Source: Seongchinamella sediminis (GTDB taxonomy: Bacteria > Pseudomonadota > Gammaproteobacteria > Pseudomonadales > Halieaceae). Taken from it: a stretch of DNA of 64,000 nt. Location of the stretch: contig NZ_QRAN01000011.1 in the NCBI RefSeq assembly GCF_003457605.1, forward strand, positions 62,001 to 126,000, given 5' to 3'. The notes under the pieces are model-generated. The model made no database searches, had not been told where the DNA came from, and saw only the letters and a list, made by a program, of their open reading frames with translations. How positions within the stretch are numbered: the stretch's first letter is position 1; each line of letters starts with the position of its first letter. This document shows, piece by piece, positions 54,978 to 64,000 of this stretch. The position numbers and the translations under genes were made by a program.

Positions 54978-56498
54978 CTAGAAGAAGCCCAGCGGATTGA
55001 TGTCGTGGCTCACCAGCATGTTCTTGGTCTGCTGGTAGTGCTCCAGTGCCATCTTGTGGGTCTCGCGGCCAATGCCGGACTTCTTGTAGCCGCCGAAGGC
55101 CGCGTGGGCAGGATAGGCGTGATAGCAGTTCATCCACACCCGTCCCGCCTTGATGCCCCTGGCGACGCGGAAAGCCAGGTTGGTGTCACGCGTCCAGACC
55201 CCGGAGCCCAGGCCGTACTCGGTGGCGTTGGCAATCGCCAGCGCTTCAGCCTCGTCCTTGAAGCTGGTCAGGCCCAGGGTGGGGCCAAAGATTTCCTCCT
55301 GGAAGACCCGCATGTCGTTGGTACCCTGCAGCAGGGTGGGCTGCACGTAATAGCCGCCGGCAATATCACTGCCTACCGCGGCCTTGTCACCGCCCATGAG
55401 GATCTGGGCGCCATCCTGGCGGGCGACGTCCATGTAGCTCATGATCTTGTCGAACTGTTCCTTCGAGGCCTGGGCTCCCACCATGGTCTCGGTGTCCAGC
55501 GGGTTGCCCTGCTTGATGAGCCTGGCCCGTTCCAGCACCCGCTCGACGAAGTCGGTATAAATGCTCTCCTGGATCAAGGCCCGCGACGGGCAGGTACAGA
55601 CCTCGCCCTGGTTGAAGAAGCCCAGCAGCACGCCCTCCACGCACTTACTGATATAGTCGTCCTCCTGGCGCAGCACGTCCTCGAAATAGATGTTGGGGGA
55701 CTTGCCCCCCAGTTCGACAGTGGACGGGATCAGGGTTTTAGCCGCATTGGCGAGAATCTGGTGGCCGACCGCGGTCGAGCCGGTAAAGGCGATCTTGGCG
55801 ATCCGGTCGGAGCTGGCCAGCGCCTGGCCAACTTCCCCGCCGTAGCCGTTGACGATATTGATCACGCCCGCCGGCAGCAGGTCGCCGATCATCTCCATCA
55901 GCACCAGGATTGACGCCGGGGTCTGCTCCGCCGGCTTCAGCACCACACAGTTCCCCGCAGCCAGCGCCGGCCCCAGCTTCCATCCCGCCATCAGCAGCGG
56001 GAAGTTCCAGGGGATGATCTGCCCGACCACCCCCAGGGGCTCATAGAAATGGTAGCTAACGGTGTTGGCGTCAATCTCGGCAGCGCTGCCCTGCTGGGCG
56101 CGAATACAGCCGGCAAAGTAGCGGAAATGGTCGGCCAGCAGGGGAATATCCGCGTTCAGGGTCTCGCGAATAGCCTTGCCGTTCTCCCAGGTCTCGACAT
56201 AGGCCAGGGTTTCCAGGTTCGCTTCAATACGGTCGGCGATCTTCAGCAACACGTTGGAGCGTTCCGCCGCGGCGGTTTTGCCCCAGGCGTCGGCGGCGGC
56301 ATGGGCCGCGTCCAGGGCCTTGGCCAGATCGGCCGCATCGGAGCGCGGCACCTCGCAAAACGCCTCACCGGTCACCGGGGTAATATTCTCAAAGTAGCGG
56401 CCTGCCGCCGGTGCGACCCACTCGCCGCCAATGTAGTTCTCGTACCTGGGCTTGAAATCAAACAGCGCATCTTTGCTGCCGGGCATTGCATACAACAT
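54978..56498 (-). CDS. NAD-dependent aldehyde dehydrogenase (ExaC/AcoD-like)
   Basis: The 506-residue protein is complete for the family. [23 protein letters not shown] (161-183, split over the NAD site), FTGSTAVG, E262 in ELGGKSP as general base, and the nucleophile C301 in [10 protein letters not shown] are all present. The second Cys two residues on, and the overall pattern, resemble acetaldehyde dehydrogenases of the ExaC/AcoD type. AAGGAG precedes the ATG by 8 bases. No alcohol dehydrogenase is beside it; the SDR gene upstream on the same strand may belong to the same transcript. Confidence 0.93.
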   Translation of the reverse strand: MLYAMPGSKDALFDFKPRYENYIGGEWVAPAAGRYFENITPVTGEAFCEVPRSDAADLAKALDAAHAAADAWGKTAAAERSNVLLKIADRIEANLETLAYVETWENGKAIRETLNADIPLLADHFRYFAGCIRAQQGSAAEIDANTVSYHFYEPLGVVGQIIPWNFPLLMAGWKLGPALAAGNCVVLKPAEQTPASILVLMEMIGDLLPAGVINIVNGYGGEVGQALASSDRIAKIAFTGSTAVGHQILANAAKTLIPSTVELGGKSPNIYFEDVLRQEDDYISKCVEGVLLGFFNQGEVCTCPSRALIQESIYTDFVERVLERARLIKQGNPLDTETMVGAQASKEQFDKIMSYMDVARQDGAQILMGGDKAAVGSDIAGGYYVQPTLLQGTNDMRVFQEEIFGPTLGLTSFKDEAEALAIANATEYGLGSGVWTRDTNLAFRVARGIKAGRVWMNCYHAYPAHAAFGGYKKSGIGRETHKMALEHYQQTKNMLVSHDINPLGFF

Positions 56499-56586
56499 GG
56501 TTTTTGCTCCTTGTTATCGGTGATCAGCGCTTTCACTATAGACCAGATCTGGCCAATTGCCCGCGCGTTTCCCGGAGCCTCCAGCT

Positions 56587-57357
56587 TCAGGAGCAGGGCA
56601 TGCCCGGCCGGCGCATGCCGGCAAACCAGCCGCCGTCGGCGACAAACTCGGAACCAGTGCTGTAGCTGGCCTCGTCGGTAGCCAGGAACAGGGTGACATA
56701 GGCCACCTCTTCCGGCTGCCCGGTGCGCGGAATGGGGAAGTCCTTGTACAGGGAATTATTGAGGTCTTCCTCCGAGACGACGCCCTTGCCTCCCATCTCG
56801 GTGAATATCCCGCCGGGGTGCACGCTGTTGACCCGGATCCCATACTGGCCCAGTTCGATCGCCGCCGCCTTGGTAAAACCGCGCACCGCCCACTTGCTGG
56901 CTGAGTAGGCTCCAAGCCCGGAACAGGAATGCAGGCCATCAATGGATGAGATATTAATGATAGAACCGCCACCGGCGGCCTTCATCGGTTCGATCACGGA
57001 TTTCACCCCAAGGAAGGTGCTCAACTGGTTGACCTCCACAACGCGCATAAAATCCTCGCGGGAGGTGTCGAGGATAGAGGCCATGTGCACAATCCCCGCG
57101 TTATTGACCAACACGTTCAACGGACCCAGTGCCTGGGCCGCGGCAACTGCGCGGCCCCAGTCTTCTTCACGGGTCACGTCCAGCGGGCAGAAAACGGCGG
57201 CATCGCCCAGTGCTTCTGCCAGGGCCGTACCCTGCTGTTCAGCGATATCGCCAATCACCACGCGGGCGCCATGCTCGACGAACAGGCGGACGGTCGCCTC
57301 GCCCATCCCCCTGGCACCGCCCGTTACAATCGCTACCTTGCCCTCTAGTCGCTGCAT
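56587..57357 (-). CDS. short-chain dehydrogenase/reductase (SDR)
   Basis: A 256-residue classical SDR with TGGARGMGEA (NAD site), NNAGIVH, the catalytic Ser in ISSIDG, and YSASK (Tyr-x3-Lys). The late segment PGGIFTEMGGKG is like hydroxysteroid or cyclohexanol dehydrogenases, but the substrate is unknown. ATG at 57357 with GAGGAG is preferred. It lies between the aldehyde dehydrogenase and the beta-CASP gene, all on the minus strand, separated by 88 and 39 bp. Confidence 0.93.
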   Translation of the reverse strand: MQRLEGKVAIVTGGARGMGEATVRLFVEHGARVVIGDIAEQQGTALAEALGDAAVFCPLDVTREEDWGRAVAAAQALGPLNVLVNNAGIVHMASILDTSREDFMRVVEVNQLSTFLGVKSVIEPMKAAGGGSIINISSIDGLHSCSGLGAYSASKWAVRGFTKAAAIELGQYGIRVNSVHPGGIFTEMGGKGVVSEEDLNNSLYKDFPIPRTGQPEEVAYVTLFLATDEASYSTGSEFVADGGWFAGMRRPGMPCS

Positions 57358-57396
57358 TGAATTGTCTCCTCGTCTGAGTCCTGGATACCGGCGCAA

Positions 57397-58800
57397 CTAA
57401 AAGCGGACACGTTCGCCGCGGCCGGGAATCTCCACCGCCAGGCCCTGGTCCTGCAGTAACTTCGCCTGCAGCGCTTTCTGGGCATCGGCTTCCCCGTGCA
57501 CCAGCAGGGTTCGCGGCTGGGGCTTGAAAGCAGATATCCAGTTGAGCAACCCGGCCTGACCCGCATGAGCCGATAGCCCGCCGAGGGTCTCTATCTGCGC
57601 CTTGATCACATACTGCTCATTGAACAGCTTCACCTTGCGGGCACCATCGACGAGTATGCGCCCGAGGGTTCCCCGGGCCTGGTAGCCGGTAAAGATGATG
57701 GTGTTGCGATCGTCCCAGATCCGCTGCTTGAAGTGGTGACGAATTCGCCCGCCCGTGCACATGCCACTACCGGCGATAATAATCGCGCCACTTTTGATGC
57801 GGTTAATCGCCATTGAATCTTCAGTATCAACTGCCAGCTTGAGGGTGGGCAGGAAGGTTTCCAGGGAGGCCCGGTGGGCGTCACTGAGGTGACGAACTTC
57901 GTCACCGTCCAACAGATCCAGCCAGCGGTCGTAGACCCGGGTCACGGCAATCGCCATCGGGCTATCGAGAAAAACTTCCCAGTTATCCAGTTCGCCGGCC
58001 TGGTACAGGCATCCCAGGTGAAACAGGACGTCCTGGGTTCTACCAACGGCGAAAGCGGGGATCATCACACTGCCGCCCCGGCGCCAGGTCTCCCGCAGGA
58101 TCTCCCCCAGTTGCACCTGGGTATCCTCTTCCGCGCGATGCTCCCGGTCACCATAGGTGCTTTCCATCAGTACCACGTCTGCCTGTTGCAGCTGCGTGGG
58201 CTCGTTCATCAGCACCGAGTCGGTCTTGCCCAGGTCGCCGGAGAAGACCAGGGTTTTCTGCTCGCCCTGTTCCCGCAGGTGCACCTCCACGATAGAGGAA
58301 CCGAGAATATGGCCCGCATCATGAAATACCACGGCGGCGCCATCACCCAGCGGGCGGGACTCCCCGTAACGACAGGACTTACAGAGCCCCAGCACGCCCT
58401 CCACGTCCTCCTGGTCGTAGACCGGCTCGACCGGCTTGCGCCCGCGACGAGTGCGACGCAGGTTGGTGCGCTCGAGGTCGCGCAGGTAGAGGCCCACCGA
58501 ATCGTGGAGCATGATGTCCAGCAACTCCGCCGTGGCCCGGGTGCAAACAACCATGCCGCGAAATCCCTCCCGGTACAGGCGGGGCAGGAGCCCGGAATGG
58601 TCAAGGTGAGCGTGGGACAGCAACACCGCATCGATAGTCTGCGGGTCGAAGGCGAACTCCTCATCCTGGATTCGCTCCACCGCATCGCCACCCTGGTGCA
58701 TGCCGCAGTCCAGCAGCACCCTGCCCAGGGCGGGTGATTCCAGCAGGTGGCAGGAGCCCGTCACCTCACGTGCAGCGCCAAGAAAAGTCAGGTCAGCCAT
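57397..58800 (-). CDS. beta-CASP metallo-beta-lactamase-fold hydrolase (RNA-specific type)
   Basis: The 467-residue protein has the metal motif SHAHLDHSG (H63, H65, D67, H68). FHDAGHILGSSIVEVHL and VFSGDLGK carry the other ligands, and a beta-CASP insert (about 190-370) and the RMMBL-type C-terminus (YQARGTLGR, GGLSAHAGQAGLL) follow. Relatives include ribonucleases of the Ysh1/CPSF-73 type. The substrate is presumably RNA. Its ATG is 11 bp after the stop of a small secreted-protein gene. Confidence 0.92.
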   Translation of the reverse strand: MADLTFLGAAREVTGSCHLLESPALGRVLLDCGMHQGGDAVERIQDEEFAFDPQTIDAVLLSHAHLDHSGLLPRLYREGFRGMVVCTRATAELLDIMLHDSVGLYLRDLERTNLRRTRRGRKPVEPVYDQEDVEGVLGLCKSCRYGESRPLGDGAAVVFHDAGHILGSSIVEVHLREQGEQKTLVFSGDLGKTDSVLMNEPTQLQQADVVLMESTYGDREHRAEEDTQVQLGEILRETWRRGGSVMIPAFAVGRTQDVLFHLGCLYQAGELDNWEVFLDSPMAIAVTRVYDRWLDLLDGDEVRHLSDAHRASLETFLPTLKLAVDTEDSMAINRIKSGAIIIAGSGMCTGGRIRHHFKQRIWDDRNTIIFTGYQARGTLGRILVDGARKVKLFNEQYVIKAQIETLGGLSAHAGQAGLLNWISAFKPQPRTLLVHGEADAQKALQAKLLQDQGLAVEIPGRGERVRF

Positions 58801-58811
58801 TATTTATTCCA

Positions 58812-59033
58812 CTAATCTGCTCGCCCGGCGAGCGTTTTCAAGACAATACTGTAGTGGTCAAACGCGCCATAAAAGGCGGCCTTGGGGGTATCGACCTCGA
58901 CTATGTGCCGGTATATCTCCAGCGTCCTGGCGGCATGGTGGGACCGAATGGGCTCCCCTGCAGCCAGGCCACAGACAAAAAGTGCGACCGCAAGGGTCAG
59001 CAGACACCGAAGGGTCAATAGACGATAGTTCAC
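58812..59033 (-). CDS. small exported protein, unknown
   Basis: The 73-residue product starts at GTG 59033, preceded by GGGGAGG at good spacing. It has a signal peptide (RLLTLRCLLTLAVALFVCGLAAG), and the mature part is only ~45 residues with two His early and an amphipathic tail (AFDHYSIVLKTLAG). I do not recognise it. A TTG at 59042 lies too close to the ribosome-binding site. It ends 11 bp before the beta-CASP gene, so they are co-transcribed. Confidence 0.6.
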   Translation of the reverse strand: MNYRLLTLRCLLTLAVALFVCGLAAGEPIRSHHAARTLEIYRHIVEVDTPKAAFYGAFDHYSIVLKTLAGRAD

Positions 59034-59163
59034 GTGCAGCAAGCCTCCCCGTTGCTTGCGTAAACAGTCAGCCAGTATGCCTCATTCTTGCGGTGCGTAC
59101 AGCCTGTGTTTACTCCGGCTGGCGGCGCGATAAAGAAGGTGCGGGCAAGCCGTCCAATACTGA

Positions 59164-59664
59164 TCAGGACTCTTCGAGCAGGTGCTGGTAGTGTTCCAGC
59201 GAGAAGCCCCGGTACTGCATGAAGCGGTTGCGCCGTGAATTTTCCTTGATATCTGCAGCCGGGAGCACGCCGAACTTGCGCTGGAAAGCCTGCTCGGCCA
59301 GTGCGAACCAGTCCGCTCCCTCGGCGTCCAGGGCGGCAGTGATTTCCCCGTCGCTGATGCCCTTCTGGCGCATCTCCTGGCGAATCCGCATCGGCCCGTG
59401 GCCGCGGGAAATCCGCTGCCGCAAAAAGCTCTCGGCATACCTGGCATCGGACTGCAGGTTTTCTTCCGTCAATCGATCGAGCTGCTCCTCAATCAATCCC
59501 TCATCGGCAAAGCGCCGGGCCAGTTTCTGTTTGAGCTCTCGCCGGGAGTGCTCGCGGCGCGCCAGCAGATCCATCGCAGCCATGCGAATATCGGCGGGAT
59601 TCACCGCCGTGAGCGGCCCGAGGTCCCCTTCGCTGGAGTCGTCGCTGTACCGGGAATCAGCCAT
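59164..59664 (-). CDS. recX: RecX regulatory protein
   Basis: RecX binds RecA filaments and limits their activity. The 166-residue protein equals E. coli RecX in length. It has AMDLLARREHSRRELKQKL near residue 30 and the three-helix repeats through RQRISRGHGPMRIRQEMR and the C-terminal FMQYRGFSLEHYQ. The ATG at 59664 has no Shine-Dalgarno: the T run of the recA terminator abuts it. An internal ATG at 59583 is also possible. It follows recA by 94 bp, and reduced read-through should keep RecX far below RecA. Confidence 0.92.
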   Translation of the reverse strand: MADSRYSDDSSEGDLGPLTAVNPADIRMAAMDLLARREHSRRELKQKLARRFADEGLIEEQLDRLTEENLQSDARYAESFLRQRISRGHGPMRIRQEMRQKGISDGEITAALDAEGADWFALAEQAFQRKFGVLPAADIKENSRRNRFMQYRGFSLEHYQHLLEES

Positions 59665-59671
59665 GGAAAAT

Positions 59672-59718
59672 AAAAAAGGCGCCGGGGCCGAGTGTGGGAT
59701 AAGTGGAGCCCCGGCGCC
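59672..59718 (-). terminator. terminator/attenuator between recA and recX
   Basis: Read on the minus strand: an 11-bp GC stem (59718-59708 with 59688-59678), a 19-nt loop and a T run at 59677-59672. It sits after recA and ends 7 bases before the recX start codon. E. coli also has a leaky terminator at this place. Confidence 0.85.
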
Positions 59719-59758
59719 TCGTGGGAAACGTCAGAAAAGTTTCAGGCATCGAGCAGAA

Positions 59759-60802
59759 TTAATCCTGCTCAGCGTCGGCCCCGGCAGTCGCCTTTTCCGC
59801 CGCGCCGGGCTTGCCCACATTCAGGGTCTGGGCGCGAATAGCAGATTCGATTTCACTTGCCACCGCCGGGTTGTCTTCCAGGAACTTGGAGGCATTGGCC
59901 TTGCCCTGACCGATCTTGTCACCCTTGTAGGCGTACCAGGCACCAGACTTGTCCACCAGGTTGAGCTTGACGCCCCAGTCGATCACCTCGCCCATGTGGT
60001 AGATACCCTTGCCATACATGATCTGGAATTCGGCCTGCTTGAAGGGCGGCGACACCTTGTTCTTCACCACCTTCACCCGGGTCTCGTTGCCCACCACCTC
60101 ATCGCCGTCTTTCACCGCGCCGATCCGGCGAATGTCCAGGCGTACCGAAGAGTAGAACTTGAGCGCATTACCGCCGGTGGTGGTTTCCGGAGAGCCGAAC
60201 ATGACGCCGATCTTCATCCGGATCTGGTTAATGAAGATCACCAGGCAGTTGGTCTGCTTGATGGCCGCGGTCAGTTTGCGCATGGCCTGGCTCAACAGGC
60301 GGGCCTGCAGGCCCACGTGGGAATCGCCCATCTCACCCTCGATCTCGGCCTTGGGGGTCAGTGCGGCAACGGAATCCACCACCAGTACATCCACCGCGCC
60401 CGAGCGCACCAGCATTTCGGCCACTTCCAGTGCCTGCTCGCCAGTGTCCGGCTGGGACATGATCAACTCGTCCATTTGTACGCCAAGTTTCTCCGCGTAC
60501 TGGGGATCCAGGGCGTGCTCGGCATCGATAAACGCGGCGGTACCGCCGGCCTTCTGGGCCTCCGCTATCACCTGCAGGGTAAGCGTGGTCTTGCCCGAGG
60601 ACTCGGGGCCGTAGATTTCACAGATCCGGCCCTTGGGCAGGCCGCCGATGCCGAGGGCGATGTCCAGGCCCAGCGATCCGGTGGAAATGGCGGGAATCGC
60701 CTCCGGCTCCCTGTCGCCCATGCGCATGACCGTGCCCTTGCCGAACTGCCGTTCGATCTGGGTCAGTGCCGCTTCCAACGCTTTTTCTTTGTTCGCATCC
60801 AT
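59759..60802 (-). CDS. recA: recombinase RecA
   Basis: RecA forms the ATP-dependent strand-exchange filament on ssDNA and triggers LexA self-cleavage. The 347-residue protein has Walker A GPESSGKT at 65-72, Walker [11 protein letters not shown], loop L1 [18 protein letters not shown] and the L2 segment [20 protein letters not shown], all standard. The ATG at 60802 with GGGAG upstream is used; an in-frame GTG at 60832 would add 10 residues. A LexA box lies about 90 bp upstream. No cinA gene precedes it, unlike many gammaproteobacteria. Confidence 0.98.
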   Translation of the reverse strand: MDANKEKALEAALTQIERQFGKGTVMRMGDREPEAIPAISTGSLGLDIALGIGGLPKGRICEIYGPESSGKTTLTLQVIAEAQKAGGTAAFIDAEHALDPQYAEKLGVQMDELIMSQPDTGEQALEVAEMLVRSGAVDVLVVDSVAALTPKAEIEGEMGDSHVGLQARLLSQAMRKLTAAIKQTNCLVIFINQIRMKIGVMFGSPETTTGGNALKFYSSVRLDIRRIGAVKDGDEVVGNETRVKVVKNKVSPPFKQAEFQIMYGKGIYHMGEVIDWGVKLNLVDKSGAWYAYKGDKIGQGKANASKFLEDNPAVASEIESAIRAQTLNVGKPGAAEKATAGADAEQD

Positions 60803-61151
60803 GTTCTTGCTCCCGTTACGCTTTTTTACCACTTGTCATTTATCCCCTGGTGATCCGGCGTATGTCCCTGGGGCCATACAGTAAAACTACTGTACATATA
60901 CTCAGTGCTTTGAAATTGAATTGCAAGCCCTGCAAGCCATTAAATTCGGTCAGCAGGAATCACCTGTGTGATTTGGCGACAGGTGGTCGGGAGCCGCAAG
61001 CCGCAACGGGGCCGTAGAGGGGACCGGGGCCGGCGGATGTCGGCACCACAGCTGCCGGCAAGTGTTGTATTCTTGTCTGTCGGCCGGCGTCGCCCTGGCG
61101 AGTTCCAGTGGGCCGCAACCAAAGTACAGCATAGCTTAGAGAGTTTTACCC
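60803..61151. other. 349-bp intergenic region between recA and mcd
   Basis: Divergent promoter region. It holds the LexA box near recA. On the mcd side (61000-61151) I see no ribosome-binding site stronger than TTAGAGAG before the ATG, no ORF with coding character and no hairpin with a T run. No RNA gene was recognised. Confidence 0.6.
60890..60905 (-). promoter_or_regulatory. LexA (SOS) box of recA
   Basis: On the + strand CTGT-ACATATAC-TCAG fits the consensus CTGT-N8-ACAG with one mismatch, in an AT-rich context (TACTGTACATATACTCAG). It lies 88 bp upstream of the recA start codon. Confidence 0.75.
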
Positions 61152-62504
61152 ATGTCACCGAACGACAGCGATCAGGAAGAAATACCCCTGCAGCCCCCGG
61201 AGGAGAATGTCACTGTCCTGGGCCGGGCCCTGACCTCGGTCATCTCCGCCGGCCGGGAAATTCTCGCCAAACGGCGACCGTTCGGTGACGCTCCCCGCGG
61301 GGCCACCGAATCCCAGGTGGCGCTGTGCGACGAACTCCTGGATCATCGCGGCGAGGCCTCGGGGCTGGCCCTGGCCCAGGAGATCACTGTAGCCTACAAG
61401 AGGCTCTCCGGCGACGAGCAGCTGACCTTTTTCCGGCAACTTGCCACCCGCTTCGACACCGACCGGGACGCCATCCTGGCGGCCAGCGAACGCTATCGCG
61501 AGTGCCCGGACCTGGATCACCTGCTGGCCATCAGCCGGGCGGTGGAGGCGCCCCGGCAAAAGCTGTTCCGCCGCATCAACATGGCCCCGGGAGGCACCCG
61601 CACGCTGGTGGCCCTGCGCGGCGACCTGCTCCGGGTCCTGCGCGCCAATCCCGAACTGAAGGCGGTCGACTCCGACCTCAAGCACCTGTTCATTTCCTGG
61701 TTTAACAAGGGCTTTCTCGAGCTGCGCAGCATCGGCTGGACCTCCCCCGCCAATGTGCTGGAAAAACTCATTGCCTACGAGGCGGTACACCAGATCAACG
61801 GCTGGGACGACCTGCGCGGCCGCCTGCGCGAGGACCGGCGCTGCTTTGCCTTCTTCCATCCTGCCATGGGGGATGACCCGCTGGTGTTTGTGGAAGTCGC
61901 ACTCACCAATGCCGTCCCCGGAGCCATTGCGCCGCTGCTGGACCCGGGCCGCGAGACCATCGCCGCTGCCGCGGTCAACACCGTGGTGTTTTATTCCATC
62001 AGCAATTGTCACCCCGGTCTGGCCGGCATTTCCTTCGGCAACTTCCTGATCAAGAACGTGGTCGAGGTACTGAACAAGGAAATGGCTGGGCTCAAAACTT
62101 TTGTCACCCTGTCACCGGTGCCGGGTTTCCGGCGCTGGTTGCAGAAGGCGGACCTGGATGGACTGGTGGCGGACAAGCTTCATGACAAGGTCCGGCAACC
62201 GGTGGGCCGGGTAGTGGAAGGAGAGGTGCAGGCAGCGCTGATGCGGCTCTGCGCGCACTACCTGATCAACGAGAAATCAGGGGACCTGGCCCGGGACCCG
62301 GTCGCCCGCTTCCACCTGGGCAATGGCGCCCGCCTGCACAACATTCACTGGGGCGCCGATACCACCGCCAATGGCCGCGAGCAATCCGCCAGCATCATGG
62401 TCAATTACCTGTACGACCTGCAGAAGATCGAAATCAACCACGAGGAATACTTCGACGAGGGCAGGATCAGCGTATCCCGATCGGTCTCCCGTTTGCTTGA
62501 CTGA
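61152..62504 (+). CDS. malonyl-CoA decarboxylase
   Basis: MCD converts malonyl-CoA to acetyl-CoA and CO2 without biotin. The 450-residue protein has the N-terminal helical domain (about 1-170) and a GNAT-like catalytic domain with FFHPAMGDDPLVFVEVALT, FYSISNCHPGLAGISFGNFLIK and the C-terminal LHNIHWGADTTANG, which contain the conserved Ser and His residues of the family. No malonyl-CoA synthetase gene lies beside it. It converges on the HIBADH gene with a 28-bp gap. Confidence 0.93.
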   Translation: MSPNDSDQEEIPLQPPEENVTVLGRALTSVISAGREILAKRRPFGDAPRGATESQVALCDELLDHRGEASGLALAQEITVAYKRLSGDEQLTFFRQLATRFDTDRDAILAASERYRECPDLDHLLAISRAVEAPRQKLFRRINMAPGGTRTLVALRGDLLRVLRANPELKAVDSDLKHLFISWFNKGFLELRSIGWTSPANVLEKLIAYEAVHQINGWDDLRGRLREDRRCFAFFHPAMGDDPLVFVEVALTNAVPGAIAPLLDPGRETIAAAAVNTVVFYSISNCHPGLAGISFGNFLIKNVVEVLNKEMAGLKTFVTLSPVPGFRRWLQKADLDGLVADKLHDKVRQPVGRVVEGEVQAALMRLCAHYLINEKSGDLARDPVARFHLGNGARLHNIHWGADTTANGREQSASIMVNYLYDLQKIEINHEEYFDEGRISVSRSVSRLLD

Positions 62505-62532
62505 GCGTTACCCGGTGCGCCGGCCGCCCGGA

Positions 62533-63420
62533 CTACGGCTCCCGGAGGCGCTCCAGTATGCTGGAGAAATCCCGCCGGCCATTTCCCGCCTCCTGGTGGG
62601 CCCGGTAGAGTGCTCCGGCCAGCTGGCCCATGCGATTGTCCACCCCGGCCTGCTCGGCGATTTCCAGCGCCAGCCCCAGGTCCTTGGCCATCAGATCGAC
62701 CATGAACCCCGGTTTGTAGTCATTGCTGGCAGGGGCATTTGCCATGACCCCGGGATAGGGGTTGTACACCTCCAGCGACCAGTTACGCCCGGAACTGGCG
62801 AGCATGATTTCCGACAGCACCGCCGGGTCCAGGCCATTGCGTGCTCCCATTTCCAGAGCCTCGCAGGTGCCGATCATGTGAATGGCGAGCAACATGTTGT
62901 TACAGCCCTTGGCCACCTGACCGGCGCCGGCGGGACCGGCGTGGAAAATGTTTTTACCCATGGCGGCGAGAATCAGCTTCGCCCTGGCAAAGGTGTCGGC
63001 ACTGCCACCACACATAAAGGCCAGGGTGCCCGCGGCGGCAGCGGCGACACCACCGGAGACAGGGGCATCCATAAAGCCGATACCGGCAGCAGCCGCGGCC
63101 TCGCCCACTTCCCGCGCGGTGGCGGCGTCGATGGTGGAACAGTCCAGTACCGTGGTGGCTTTGTCCAGCCGGGCCAGCAGGCCGTCGGCGCCCAGATAGG
63201 TGGCGGCCACGTGCTTGCCGGCGGGCAGCATGGAGATGACGTAATCCCTGTCGACAACCGCTGCCGCGGCAGACTCGGCGACGGCGGCGCCGGCTTCAGC
63301 CAGTTCCGCGCAGGCGGCGGGTACAAGGTCGAAAACCGTCAGCTCGTGACCCGCTGCCGCCAGGTTTTTGGCCATGGGGCCACCCATGTTGCCCAGGCCG
63401 ATAAATGCTACTTTTGCCAT
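62533..63420 (-). CDS. mmsB: 3-hydroxyisobutyrate dehydrogenase
   Basis: The enzyme oxidises 3-hydroxyisobutyrate to methylmalonate semialdehyde in valine degradation. The 295-residue protein has the family start IGLGNMGGPMAKNL, DAPVSGGVAAA (substrate loop), GAGQVAKGCNN with the catalytic Lys, and SNDYKPGFMVDLMAKDL. The ATG at 63420 with GGGAGAG upstream is used; an ORF extension to 63453 lacks family residues. It lies 113 bp downstream of the probable 3-hydroxyisobutyryl-CoA hydrolase gene on the same strand, the preceding step of the pathway. Confidence 0.94.
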   Translation of the reverse strand: MAKVAFIGLGNMGGPMAKNLAAAGHELTVFDLVPAACAELAEAGAAVAESAAAAVVDRDYVISMLPAGKHVAATYLGADGLLARLDKATTVLDCSTIDAATAREVGEAAAAAGIGFMDAPVSGGVAAAAAGTLAFMCGGSADTFARAKLILAAMGKNIFHAGPAGAGQVAKGCNNMLLAIHMIGTCEALEMGARNGLDPAVLSEIMLASSGRNWSLEVYNPYPGVMANAPASNDYKPGFMVDLMAKDLGLALEIAEQAGVDNRMGQLAGALYRAHQEAGNGRRDFSSILERLREP

Positions 63421-63533
63421 GCTGCTCTCCCTTGTTTCCTGCGCTCCGGCCAAACCGGCGCGGCCCTCTATTTTTTAAACTCAGCGGCTCCCGGACCGCA
63501 CCGGGATACCACCGTCAGTGTCCGCCTGCCGGA

Positions 63534-64000
63534 TCAGCCCAGATCCGCCAGCGGGTTCTCGCCCCAGGGTGGGGTAAAGAACTGGTCCAGCAAGGCCGGC
63601 GGAATGTCCCGCGAATCCGAGTACTGCCACCGGGGATTGCGGTCCTTGTCGATCAGCAGCGCACGCACCCCCTCGGCAAACTCGGGGTGACGGACGATAT
63701 TGGTGGCCAGCTGAATCTCCGCCTGGAATATTGCCGCCAGCCCGGCGTGCCGGGTCTCCCACAGTTGCCGGTCGATCCACAGGGCTGCCAGCCTGGAGCC
63801 TTGAGCCAGGCTGTCGCGGGCCTTGGCCAGCCAGGGGTCGTCGGTATCCTGGGAAGTAATCTTGTCAATAATATCGTGGATGTCATCGCCATCCAGCAAC
63901 TGGGCGATGGTCGCCGCATGGGGTTCCACCTGCCCCGCCGGGGAGGCTGCAATACTCTGTTCCGCAAATGGTCGCAGCACGTGCCGCACCAAGGCGTGAT
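63534..64000 (-). CDS. 3-hydroxyisobutyryl-CoA hydrolase, C-terminal part (5' end outside window)
   Basis: The frame remains open to the window edge, so only the last ~155 residues are seen. They match the ECH_2 domain tail of HIBCH: IFQAEIQLATNIVRHPEFAEGVRALLIDKDRNPRW has the EGVRALLIDKD motif followed by PxW. The enzyme releases 3-hydroxyisobutyrate from its CoA ester. The neighbour, 3-hydroxyisobutyrate dehydrogenase, uses that product, so this is part of a valine operon. Confidence 0.85.
   Translation of the reverse strand, partial: HALVRHVLRPFAEQSIAASPAGQVEPHAATIAQLLDGDDIHDIIDKITSQDTDDPWLAKARDSLAQGSRLAALWIDRQLWETRHAGLAAIFQAEIQLATNIVRHPEFAEGVRALLIDKDRNPRWQYSDSRDIPPALLDQFFTPPWGENPLADLG

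Overview
The window is a gene-dense, GC-rich piece of a gammaproteobacterial chromosome. The recA-recX pair, GspA/GspB, PurU, FadH, a DcaP-like porin and an acetate-type symporter paired with a DUF4212 subunit all fit that group. The many fatty-acid, Rieske, SDR and branched-chain-acid genes suggest a marine aerobic heterotroph, perhaps of the Halieaceae (OM60/NOR5) or a related family. That placement is an inference from gene content. I see no rRNA, tRNA, insertion sequence, prophage or CRISPR array.

Layout. 1-4.6 kb: the end of an alpha/beta hydrolase and its terminator, then a tightly overlapped minus-strand operon of Rieske oxygenase, PurU and a molybdopterin oxidoreductase, which reads as a demethylation / one-carbon disposal module. 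4.8-11.2 kb: lipid genes (two acyl-CoA synthetases, a CBS protein, a patatin phospholipase, a TesB-type thioesterase). 11.3-17.3 kb: the most striking locus, a seven-gene plus-strand operon holding both halves of D-glutamate cyclase (DUF1445 and DUF4392) as separate genes on either side of the 5-oxoprolinase genes pxpABC, followed by a D-amino-acid transaminase and an alanine racemase. 17.4-28.8 kb: a Ppx/GppA phosphatase, a hydrolase, a secreted alkaline phosphatase, the GspA/GspB pair, a PlpD-like secreted patatin, an M48 lipoprotein protease and a DMT transporter. 28.9-34.6 kb: an HD-GYP protein with an altered HD motif, two unfamiliar membrane proteins, a serine hydrolase and a PadR regulator.

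34.7-42.8 kb: fadH and a TetR gene diverge across twin palindromes; a Rossmann-fold lipoprotein, a VOC protein and an RND efflux pair follow. 42.9-51.2 kb: a carboxylate-uptake neighbourhood (exonuclease, DUF294 protein, small membrane protein, symporter plus DUF4212 subunit, porin, DUF2057 protein, LuxR-type response regulator). Its two main intergenic regions share a 14-bp palindrome, so the response regulator probably controls the locus and itself. 51.3-64 kb: RecQ, ArfB, a DUF7064-like protein, an aldehyde dehydrogenase, an SDR, a beta-CASP metallo-hydrolase with a small secreted protein ahead of it, recX and recA (LexA box; terminator hairpin between them), malonyl-CoA decarboxylase and the start of a valine-degradation operon.

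The likely novel system is the D-glutamate operon. It predicts a route linking peptidoglycan-derived D-Glu and D-Ala to 5-oxoproline, 2-oxoglutarate and L-alanine.
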